Assembly (NCBI GenBank): GCA_002059205.1
Contig: MVCQ01000148.1
Coordinates: forward strand, 1-5,100
DNA from: Candidatus Latescibacteria bacterium 4484_107
GTDB lineage: Bacteria; Latescibacterota; 4484-107
DNA: 5,100 nucleotides
Direction: 5' to 3'
Shown here: piece by piece, positions 1 through 4,300 of the stretch
How positions within the stretch are numbered: position 1 is the stretch's first letter
Layout: each line of letters opens with the position of its first letter
Translations under genes and position numbers: made by a program
The notes under the pieces: generated by a model
Told to the model about the DNA's origin: nothing
Databases searched by the model: none
What the model saw: only the letters and a program-made list of their open reading frames with translations

Positions 1-28
1 TAACCTTAACCACAACCTGCCTTCCTCT

Positions 29-553
29 CTATTGAGCCGCCGCATCCGCCGTCGTCGGCGGGGTGAAGACGCGCGCACCCAACTCGCGATCCAGCATAAT
101 CAAACCATTGCCGGAATCGCCGACCCGCTCCAATAATTGCACCACTTTGGATACGGAGGCCTCCTCTTCCACCTGCTCGGTGACAAACCATTGCAGGAGG
201 ATGCCCGCCGGGTGATCCTTCTCCTCAGCGGCCAGTTCGACCAGATTATCAATCCGGGAGGAAATAAATTGCTCGTGCTTCCAGGCCGCCTGAAAAGCCG
301 TTAGAGGCGACGCCCACTCCGTCGTGGGCTGAGTTAGCGCAAGCAGTTTCACTTTGCCGCCGCGATCCTCGATGTGATCGAAGAGTTTCATCGCGTGCAC
401 GAGTTCCTCCTGCGTCTGCGCACGCATCCATCGCGCCATGCCGTCCAATCCCGAGGACTGGAAATACGCCGCCATGGACAGGTACAGATACGAAGACCCC
501 AATTCCTGCTTGATCTGCTCGTTCATCGCATCCTGCATCTTCTTTCCGATCAT
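29..553 (-). CDS. ftnA: Bacterial non-heme ferritin (FtnA type)
   Basis: Iron-storage ferritin, expected to form a cytoplasmic 24-subunit cage that oxidises Fe2+ and stores it as a mineral core. The 174-residue length fits bacterial ferritins. Ligand positions match E. coli FtnA numbering as I recall it: Glu17, Glu50 and His53 (site A), Glu94 and Glu130 (site B), and Glu49, Glu126 and Glu129 (site C). Tyr24, Trp122 and Gln127 are also present, so the ferroxidase centre looks intact. It lacks the haem-binding methionine arrangement of bacterioferritin. The start MIGKKM is preceded by AAAGGAGAA at good spacing. Its ATG overlaps the dfx stop by four bases (ATGA, 550-553), so translation is probably coupled. 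It is the last visible gene of the perR-dfx-ftn operon. The tail after residue 164 is Thr/Ala-rich and looks disordered. Only 28 bases follow the stop here, so no terminator can be judged. Confidence 0.95.
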   Translation of the reverse strand: MIGKKMQDAMNEQIKQELGSSYLYLSMAAYFQSSGLDGMARWMRAQTQEELVHAMKLFDHIEDRGGKVKLLALTQPTTEWASPLTAFQAAWKHEQFISSRIDNLVELAAEEKDHPAGILLQWFVTEQVEEEASVSKVVQLLERVGDSGNGLIMLDRELGARVFTPPTTADAAAQ

Positions 554-933
554 TGGCCTTCTCCTTTCCACAATCCATGCAGATTGCAATATGCCCGCGC
601 GGTGAGTCGCTCCCCCCGGACCTCGAACACGGCCTCCGGCGCATCGCCCGGATTCAGAAACTGACGATAGACCTTTCCGTCCGCCACGACCTCGATCCAC
701 TCGATATAATGCTTCTCCTCCATCGGATGGGCCACGCTGCCGACCTTCACCCGCACGCCTCCGCGGGTCTGTTCCACCACGGGCACGTGCTTCTCCTTCG
801 CCGCATCCACCGCGTTCTCGACGAAAAGCTTCATCGGCTGGCCGCAGCATACCAACTGCCCCTTGCCCTCGTGAAGCACTTCCACGATGTTTCCACAGCG
901 CTCGCACTTATAAACTTGCAGTTTCGATGTCAT
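550..933 (-). CDS. dfx: Desulfoferrodoxin, class I superoxide reductase (2Fe-SOR)
   Basis: Reduces superoxide to hydrogen peroxide without making oxygen, a cytoplasmic defence typical of anaerobes and microaerophiles. The 127 residues contain an N-terminal desulforedoxin-like domain with Cys10, Cys13, Cys29 and Cys30 (CxxC plus CC) holding centre I. The C-terminal domain has the catalytic centre II ligands His49, His69, His75, Cys116 and His119, with Glu47-Lys48 ahead of His49 (EKH) as in characterised enzymes. Length and spacing are typical of the two-iron class. The start MTSKLQVYKC follows AGGAAAGGAG with a 7-nt gap and places the first Cys pair at the usual position; upstream codons in the frame are not dfx-like. 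It lies 46 nt downstream of perR and overlaps the ferritin start. Its product H2O2 is the signal that PerR senses. No rubrerythrin or other peroxidase is visible in the window to remove that H2O2. Confidence 0.97.
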   Translation of the reverse strand: MTSKLQVYKCERCGNIVEVLHEGKGQLVCCGQPMKLFVENAVDAAKEKHVPVVEQTRGGVRVKVGSVAHPMEEKHYIEWIEVVADGKVYRQFLNPGDAPEAVFEVRGERLTARAYCNLHGLWKGEGQ

Positions 934-979
934 GATACGACTCCTTTCCTGGATGAAAGTTAGAAAAATTCCGGAAATC

Positions 980-1396
980 CTACTTCGCACCGTTTTCCCG
1001 CTGGAGACAGTCGGAGCAAATCCCATAAAAGACGGCCTGGACCTCCTCTACTTTGTGCCCTTGCACCCGACCGCTTTTGCATACCGGACAGGAAATTTCC
1101 ACATCTATGATCCGCTTACACAAGCGACAATAAAGATGATGATGCGATTTTGAAATCGGATCGAAATGTTTGGTATTTCCTATGGTGAGTTCCTGAATCT
1201 CCCCCGCCTGCTTGAGCATCTCTAAGGTGTTATATACCGTAGCGAGAGAAAGCATCGGATATTTTTTCTTCAACTTCGTGTGGATCGCCTCCGCCGTCGG
1301 GTGCGAAGAGGAGTGGTAGAGAAACTCCAACACAGCCAAGCGTTGAATGGTCAGCACGACCCCTTTTTGCTTTAATCTTTCAATCTTCGTGTCCAT
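980..1396 (-). CDS. perR: PerR-type peroxide-sensing Fur-family repressor
   Basis: Metal-dependent dimeric DNA-binding repressor of the Fur superfamily. Counting from the chosen start (138 residues), an N-terminal winged helix (about 1-78, with LSLATVYNTLEML as recognition region) leads into a metal-binding dimerisation domain. Residues equivalent to the B. subtilis PerR regulatory site are all present: His32, Asp79, His85, His87 and Asp98. Asp98, where Fur usually has Glu, favours PerR over Fur. The structural zinc site is Cys90xxCys93 plus Cys127xxCys130. Two oddities: an additional CPVC pair (Cys103, Cys106) sits where relatives have a cysteine-free helical stretch, and the usual TPQR motif reads TIQR. 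The start at 1396 is chosen because GGAGG (1405-1409) lies 8 nt upstream. The in-frame ATG at 1423 has no such site and would fall within about 8 nt of the predicted transcript start. It heads the dfx-ftn operon and probably represses itself through palindromes in its promoter. Confidence 0.93.
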   Translation of the reverse strand: MDTKIERLKQKGVVLTIQRLAVLEFLYHSSSHPTAEAIHTKLKKKYPMLSLATVYNTLEMLKQAGEIQELTIGNTKHFDPISKSHHHLYCRLCKRIIDVEISCPVCKSGRVQGHKVEEVQAVFYGICSDCLQRENGAK

Positions 1397-1404
1397 AAAA
1401 GCGG

Positions 1405-1409
1405 CCTCC
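1405..1409 (-). promoter_or_regulatory. Shine-Dalgarno site deciding the perR start
   Basis: GGAGG on the minus strand lies 8 nt before the ATG at 1394-1396. The alternative in-frame ATG at 1421-1423 has only AT-rich sequence before it and overlaps the operator region. This site therefore supports the shorter 138-residue PerR. Confidence 0.75.
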
Positions 1410-1424
1410 GGATAGGTAATCATT

Positions 1425-1439
1425 TAAGAATGATTCTAA
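1425..1439 (-). promoter_or_regulatory. PerR/Fur-type operator 1 (overlaps -10 and start point)
   Basis: On the minus strand this reads TTAGAAT-C-ATTCTTA, a 7-1-7 inverted repeat with one mismatched pair. It resembles the Per box consensus TTATAATnATTATAA. It overlaps the last bases of the -10 hexamer and the expected transcription start, where a bound repressor would block RNA polymerase. Assignment to PerR rather than Fur is inferred from the adjacent perR gene. Confidence 0.75.
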
Positions 1440-1466
1440 TATAAAAAAAGTTCCTCTAAAAGTCAA
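1438..1466 (-). promoter_or_regulatory. Sigma70-like promoter of perR-dfx-ftn
   Basis: Reading the minus strand, the -35 TTGACT (1466-1461) and the -10 TATATT (1443-1438) are separated by exactly 17 bp. Transcription would start near 1431, giving a leader of about 35 nt before the PerR start. It is flanked by palindrome 1 at the -10/+1 side and palindrome 2 upstream of the -35. Confidence 0.85.
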
Positions 1467-1475
1467 GAAAAAAAA

Positions 1476-1490
1476 TTAGAACGGTTCCAA
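1476..1490 (-). promoter_or_regulatory. PerR/Fur-type operator 2 (upstream of -35)
   Basis: The plus strand reads TTAGAAC-G-GTTCCAA, a 7-1-7 inverted repeat with one mismatched pair and the same GAA-3-TTC core as operator 1. It lies about 10 bp upstream of the -35 hexamer. Its centre (1483) is 51 bp from that of operator 1 (1432), close to five helical turns, so two dimers could sit on the same DNA face. Confidence 0.6.
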
Positions 1491-1494
1491 AATA

Positions 1495-1507
1495 ATAGAA
1501 ATTCTAT
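1495..1507. promoter_or_regulatory. Perfect 13-bp palindrome upstream of the perR promoter
   Basis: ATAGAA-A-TTCTAT is a perfect 6-1-6 palindrome centred at 1501, 18 bp from the centre of operator 2. Its GAA and TTC half-sites are one base apart, against three in operators 1 and 2. It is either a degenerate or auxiliary PerR/Fur site or an operator for another protein. No binding protein can be assigned from sequence. Confidence 0.35.
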
Positions 1508-1516
1508 CGGAAGGGA

Positions 1517-1759
1517 CTTGCAAAAGTCTGAGAAACGAGAGGACATCCCTTCGCTCACCACAGCAACATGGATTTGTCCTTGTCATAGCCGAAGCCATTT
1601 TATCGGATAAATTTTTTGTAGGCGTCTGGTAGAACAGACATTCTTGTCTGTTCATTGTCTGTTCATTGTCTGTTCAGCGTTATGGACATCCTGGTCAGAC
1701 AAGAACGGCCAGACCCACCAACGCCTACGAAATGACTGCACCTATATGACTTTTGCAAG
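1517..1759. mobile_element. Putative non-autonomous element (MITE-like) with nested inverted repeats
   Basis: The ends are a perfect 12-bp inverted repeat, CTTGCAAAAGTC at 1517-1528 and GACTTTTGCAAG at 1748-1759. Nested inside is a second pair, TTTTGTAGGCGT (1614-1625) against ACGCCTACGAAA (1721-1732), matching at 11 of 12 positions. Within this lies a perfect 8-bp hairpin, AACAGACA-TTCT-TGTCTGTT (1633-1652), and similar sequence recurs inverted near 1692-1717. There is no plausible protein inside. This architecture suits a small element mobilised in trans or a decayed insertion sequence. I see no convincing target-site duplication beside the outer repeat, so the exact borders are uncertain. 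The stretch fills most of the gene-free gap between the perR promoter and the next promoter. Confidence 0.5.
1644..1676. repeat. Three perfect 11-bp tandem repeats
   Basis: The unit TTGTCTGTTCA occurs three times without a mismatch or spacer at 1644-1654, 1655-1665 and 1666-1676. The first copy supplies the right arm of the hairpin at 1633-1652, so the array looks like slippage expansion of that arm. Contiguous copies without spacers rule out a CRISPR array. Confidence 0.9.
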
Positions 1760-1807
1760 AGGCTCGGAAGTTAAAAAAAATATCCGAAACGAGGCCTCAT
1801 TTTTCGA

Positions 1808-1836
1808 TTGACAAAAAGGCTCCCATCTATTATACT
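1808..1836 (+). promoter_or_regulatory. Near-consensus sigma70 promoter of the HEAT lipoprotein gene
   Basis: TTGACA (1808-1813), a 17-bp spacer and TATACT (1831-1836) give a nearly perfect sigma70 promoter. The start would be near 1843, leaving a leader of about 125 nt before the ATG at 1969. In the leader, GGATTTCC (1890-1897) pairs with GGAAATCC (1915-1922), and a smaller stem TTCCG/CGGAA (1904-1918) is an alternative fold. I match this leader to no known riboswitch. Confidence 0.85.
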
Positions 1837-1968
1837 CCAAACAGCATCCCGAATCTACAAGCTAACGGAGGCTTCGGAATACGCGCCCGGGATTTCCAGT
1901 GTGTTCCGGACTTCGGAAATCCGCTCCTCCCGTCATCCCACCTTTCAACCAATCGAAAGGAGTAGGCC

Positions 1969-2883
1969 ATGTTGAACCGTCAACTCATCCTCACACACAA
2001 ACTTGCGGGGGCCAAAATCGTTTTTCTACTTATCTTCGGTATTCTGTTCGGGAGCTTGAACCTCTCCGGATGCGCCGGAAAAAGCGCGGAGGAGTGGGTT
2101 CAGGATCTGAAAAGCCGGGACGAAGCGGTCCGTCGCCACGCGGCGCTGGAATTGCTCAAAAAATCGAAAGAAGAGGCCGTCCCTCCCTTGATCCGGGCTG
2201 TCCGGACTGGGGATGAGCAACTGCAATATCTCAGTGTCCAGCTTCTCGGCAAGATGCGCGATCCGGAAGCGACGCAAGTTTTTCTATCGCTTCTGGAAAG
2301 TCCCAGCGAACACATCCGGGCCGCCGTGGCTGAGGCGCTGGGAAATCTAAAAACCCCGGAGGGTACCGATCCGCTGCTGCACCTCCTCAAAGATGCCTCC
2401 CCCGTGGTTCGAAAGAAAGCTTCGATGAGCTTATGGGATATCGAAGATTCCCGGGTGATGCCTGCTTTGATCGTGGCTATGAGCGATTCCGTTCCCGAAG
2501 TCCGAAGAAACGCGCTGGTCTCTCTCGCCAGAATCTGGCCCACGCTGACCCAGCCTGCTCCCAAAGATTCCCTGCTGAGCGCCATCGAACACGCCCTCGA
2601 CGACGAAGCCGCGGTGGTGCGATACGTTGCGGTACAGCTTGCGGGAAGGTTGCGGGACGTACCGGCGGTCCCTGTCCTGATCCGGAGACTCCGCGACGAA
2701 AACGTCTTCGTGCGCAAAGAGGCGGCCCGCTCCCTCGGCGAGATCGGCGACGATCGGGCCCTGCCTCATCTCGAGAAACTGCTGCGCTTCGGTCTCGAAG
2801 AAGAACAGGAGGCCGCTCGATGGGCTTTGAAGCAAATCACCGGGGTGACGTATGTCGTTGATGAGGAGGAGGATACCGAGTAG
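1969..2883 (+). CDS. HEAT-repeat lipoprotein
   Basis: A 304-residue exported lipoprotein of unknown partner. A hydrophobic stretch (about 17-32) ends in the lipobox LSGC, giving lipidation at Cys35; the +2 residue is Ala, so by the E. coli rule it would go to the outer membrane. The mature part is an alpha-solenoid of about eight HEAT/PBS-lyase-like repeats, roughly at 41-66, 69-97, 101-128, 132-159, 163-189, 200-229, 233-260 and 264-290. Each has the pattern of a conserved Leu helix followed by VRxxAaxxLG. The C-terminus is acidic (DEEEDTE). Such solenoids generally act as protein-binding scaffolds; some relatives are phycobilin lyase subunits, but nothing here suggests that role. The start follows AAAGGAG with a suitable gap and yields an intact signal peptide. 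It appears to be a single-gene unit with its own strong promoter, and no clear terminator follows. Confidence 0.9.
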   Translation: MLNRQLILTHKLAGAKIVFLLIFGILFGSLNLSGCAGKSAEEWVQDLKSRDEAVRRHAALELLKKSKEEAVPPLIRAVRTGDEQLQYLSVQLLGKMRDPEATQVFLSLLESPSEHIRAAVAEALGNLKTPEGTDPLLHLLKDASPVVRKKASMSLWDIEDSRVMPALIVAMSDSVPEVRRNALVSLARIWPTLTQPAPKDSLLSAIEHALDDEAAVVRYVAVQLAGRLRDVPAVPVLIRRLRDENVFVRKEAARSLGEIGDDRALPHLEKLLRFGLEEEQEAARWALKQITGVTYVVDEEEDTE

Positions 2884-2986
2884 AGGCAGAGGGCAGGAAC
2901 TGCTATTCAAGATTCTGCCTCCTGGATTCTGGATTCAGAGGATGAAAAAGCGCGGAGGCGAGTGGTTCCGGGCGGAGATTTTCCAA

Positions 2987-3272
2987 CCTGCATTATTCAT
3001 AGACTTCAGCTATGAAGGTCGAAAATTCAGGAGGCCAAATAAACCCGTAAACGGGTAACTCCGACGCCCGATGATACGAAGGCCAAGAGAAAGACGGAGT
3101 TACCGCTTATAGCGGTTTATAACCTGGATTATTCGCAAATCTGTGGTTCTATGCCCAGTTTCAGGCTTTACTCAAGATTTCTCGAAAACTGAGTTTTGAG
3201 GCCAAAAATTCAAAATACCTTGGGACACAAGTGTAAGGAAAAAGGTCTGCCCGAATTCATGAATAATGCAGA
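2987..3272. mobile_element. Putative 286-bp MITE-like element with 13-bp terminal inverted repeats
   Basis: CTGCATTATTCAT at 2988-3000 recurs perfectly inverted at 3259-3271. Allowing one further mismatched base on each side, the tetranucleotide CCAA flanks both ends directly (2983-2986 and 3273-3276), as expected of a 4-bp target duplication. A third, direct copy, AACCTGGATTATTC (3121-3134), matches 2985-2998 at 13 of 14 positions. The interior has no credible gene but contains several hairpins, including the REP-like doublet at 3043-3116. The ends remind me of IS1380-type termini, which is an impression from memory only. A competing view is that the right arm is simply terminator hairpin sequence. 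Confidence 0.4.
3043..3116. repeat. Head-to-head REP-like doublet (BIME-like)
   Basis: Two units each consist of GGAGTT followed by a small hairpin. On the plus strand GGAGTT (3096-3101) precedes ACCGCT-TAT-AGCGGT (3102-3116). On the minus strand GGAGTT (3062-3057) precedes ACCCGT-TT-ACGGGT (3056-3043). The units point away from each other with a 33-nt centre between the GGAG tetramers. The inner halves also pair as a perfect 10-bp stem (3054-3063 with 3095-3104), mutually exclusive with full formation of the two side hairpins. A conserved GTAG/GGAG tetranucleotide before a palindrome is the hallmark of REP sequences linked to RAYT (Y1 HUH) transposases. No RAYT gene is present in the window. 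Confidence 0.65.
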
Positions 3273-3274
3273 CC
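3239..3274 (-). terminator. Intrinsic terminator of the EamA-UPF0016 operon
   Basis: On the minus strand GGTCTGC (3274-3268) pairs perfectly with GCAGACC (3250-3244) across a 17-nt loop that can itself pair through the palindrome ATTCATGAAT. Five T residues follow at once (3243-3239). It begins 8 nt after the UPF0016 stop codon. The opposite strand lacks a T-tract after the hairpin, so it should act leftward only. It overlaps the right inverted repeat of the putative mobile element. Confidence 0.8.
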
Positions 3275-3282
3275 AAGGACTG

Positions 3283-3555
3283 CTACATGCGGCCGATCAA
3301 CATCAGCACGCCGATGACGATGAAGACCCCTGCGGCGACATTCTTGAGGAGGTGCTCCGGAACGATGCGCATCAAGCCCTCGCCGAACACCACCCCAAGC
3401 AGCGTCACTATTGTTAGAGCCGCCACGGCACCCACGAATACGGACAGCGGACGGGCGGTTTTGCACGTCATCATGATCGCCGCCAATTGGGTTTTATCTC
3501 CCAATTCCGCCAGGATTATGGTTCCAAACGTGGCCAGGCATACTTTCCAATCCAT
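3283..3555 (-). CDS. Single-domain UPF0016 (TMEM165/GDT1) family putative Mn2+/Ca2+ transporter
   Basis: A 90-residue inner-membrane protein with one copy of the UPF0016 domain. The signature ELGDKT lies at residues 17-22 in the first helix (about 4-26); its acidic residues are the proposed cation site of the family. Two further hydrophobic segments lie near 39-59 and 69-89. Characterised members (human TMEM165, yeast Gdt1, bacterial MneA/Mnx) move Mn2+ or Ca2+ and usually carry two such domains with two ExGDK motifs. This protein is half-size and would need to dimerise or pair with another half. No second half lies beside it. The start follows AGGAGG with a 7-nt gap. It lies 13 nt downstream of the EamA gene and is followed by a strong terminator, so it is the last gene of that operon. 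Mn2+ export is inferred from the family. Confidence 0.88.
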   Translation of the reverse strand: MDWKVCLATFGTIILAELGDKTQLAAIMMTCKTARPLSVFVGAVAALTIVTLLGVVFGEGLMRIVPEHLLKNVAAGVFIVIGVLMLIGRM

Positions 3556-3568
3556 CCTTCGTCCTCCT

Positions 3569-3991
3569 TTATTGAATCGATATAATCCCGATCACGATCA
3601 ACACCGTGCCGATCCCTTTGGACAGAGACAGGGATTCTCCGAGAAAAATCAGCGAAAACACAAGCGCCACCAACGGATAGGTCGCCGCCACAGGCACGAT
3701 CTGCGATGCCTCCCCGTTTTTCAGGGCTACGTAATACGTCCACTGAGCCAATCCACCGGCGATCAATCCGACGGCCGCGATACACAGGATGCTCTTGGGA
3801 TCGGCCTGAATGAGACTCTGCCCTTTTCCCGCGACCACCAACGTAGTGGACATGCACACCGCGATTCCCAAACTCCGAACCACGGTAGCCGCCAGCGGAT
3901 TCAAATTCCCCTTCAATCCGATCTTCGCCAATACCGATGTAAAACCCCATAGGACCGCCGTGATCAATGCAAAGCCCACGCTCTTGGTCAT
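3569..3991 (-). CDS. Half-size EamA/DMT family transporter
   Basis: A 140-residue inner-membrane protein with one EamA domain. About five hydrophobic helices are visible, roughly at 5-25, 32-54, 67-90, 95-116 and 121-139. The end of helix 4 and start of helix 5 carry the family-typical GESLSLSKGIG segment (Gly-Glu followed by a short loop), and the internal NGEASQIVPVAATYPLVAL matches the usual P-x(n)-P pattern. Most EamA transporters have two domains and ten helices; this one is complete but half-size and probably works as a dimer. The substrate is unknown. The start MTKSVGFAL follows GGAGG with a 5-nt gap; the longer upstream frame runs through heptad repeats and is not protein-like. It is the first gene of a leftward operon with the UPF0016 gene. 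I see no convincing promoter for it between 3992 and 4110. Confidence 0.88.
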   Translation of the reverse strand: MTKSVGFALITAVLWGFTSVLAKIGLKGNLNPLAATVVRSLGIAVCMSTTLVVAGKGQSLIQADPKSILCIAAVGLIAGGLAQWTYYVALKNGEASQIVPVAATYPLVALVFSLIFLGESLSLSKGIGTVLIVIGIISIQ

Positions 3992-4013
3992 TTCATCCTC
4001 CGGGCTGGTTACT

Positions 4014-4048
4014 GGTGATTGGTGATTAGTGAATGGTGAGCGGTGACG
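4014..4048. repeat. Five tandem heptads, RGTGANN
   Basis: Starts at 4014, 4021, 4028, 4035 and 4042 with an exact 7-bp period: GGTGATT, GGTGATT, AGTGAAT, GGTGAGC, GGTGACG. They lie 23-57 bp upstream of the EamA start codon, in its likely leader or promoter region. This is either a simple-sequence expansion or a repeated regulatory site; nothing in the sequence decides. Confidence 0.8.
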
Positions 4049-4111
4049 GGGCTGCTCATCGCCGATGGAATTGGGGAGAGCGAAAAAAACCGCGAACCGC
4101 CGTTTTTTGGC

Positions 4112-4140
4112 TTGACAGGAAAAGAAAACCGGTATATATT
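4112..4140 (+). promoter_or_regulatory. Near-consensus sigma70 promoter of the outer-membrane protein gene
   Basis: TTGACA (4112-4117), a 17-bp spacer and TATATT (4135-4140). The start would be near 4147, giving a leader of about 154 nt. Just upstream, an A7 run (4083-4089) and a T6 run (4103-4108) form an inverted repeat AAAAAAC/GTTTTTT; the T-tract abuts the -35 in the position of an UP element. Confidence 0.85.
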
Positions 4141-4220
4141 GCCTTTTCACTACACTCGTCCAACCCTCACAGCGTTTTTCTAAGCACCTATCCGAAAACC
4201 TCCGATTCCAAAGGAATTCA

Positions 4221-4300
4221 CCCTTTAGGGTTTCATAAGGCAACAGCCTGAAGGCTGCATTCTGGAGGCGCATTTTCGAATAGGCTCTAAAGGCTACCCT
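4221..4300 (+). promoter_or_regulatory. Structured leader with four CTNNAGG cores
   Basis: Four cores, CTTTAGG (4223), CTGAAGG (4248), CTGGAGG (4262) and CTAAAGG (4287), have spacings of 25, 14 and 25 bp, suggesting two degenerate 39-bp units. The first two sit in hairpins, ACCC-TTTA-GGGT (4220-4231) and CAGCC-TGAA-GGCTG (4244-4257). The last supplies the only Shine-Dalgarno-like AAAGG before the ATG at 4301. It could control translation or be a decayed repeat. It does not match the riboswitch classes I can recall. Confidence 0.4.

Noticed and set aside
554..907. In-frame upstream extension of the ferritin reading frame to a 292-residue protein
   Set aside because: The extra part runs through dfx in another frame, has low-complexity Arg/Gly composition, and the ATG at 553 has a strong ribosome site and gives the standard ferritin N-terminus.
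1397..1423. PerR start at 1423 adding nine residues
   Set aside because: There is no ribosome site, and it overlaps the predicted transcription start and operator; the downstream ATG has GGAGG at ideal spacing.
1644..1676. Short repeats considered as a CRISPR remnant
   Set aside because: The 11-bp units are contiguous with no spacers and there is no cas gene nearby.
1753..1965. Possible 70-residue plus-strand protein before the HEAT gene
   Set aside because: It starts at TTG inside the repeat element, spans a near-consensus promoter and leader, and has no ribosome site or protein-like pattern.
2883..2921. Inverted repeat GAGGCAGA/TCTGCCTC as terminator of the HEAT gene
   Set aside because: The loop is 23 nt and no T-tract follows; there is no support for intrinsic termination.
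2942..3058. Small ORF beginning MKKRGGEW after the HEAT gene
   Set aside because: It overlaps the putative element and the first REP-like hairpin, lacks a convincing ribosome site and shows no domain pattern.
3020..3120. Multi-hairpin region read as a riboswitch (c-di-GMP, Mn2+ yybP-ykoY or similar)
   Set aside because: It lies between the 3' ends of convergent genes, not in a leader, and lacks the conserved cores I know; the GGAG-hairpin symmetry fits REP units better.
3992..4110. Sigma70 promoter for the leftward transporter operon
   Set aside because: No -35/-10 pair with reasonable spacing could be found on the minus strand; a promoter must exist but is not recognisable.
4147..4300. Cobalamin riboswitch in the leader of the outer-membrane protein gene
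   Set aside because: No B12-box-like segment or conserved cobalamin core is present.
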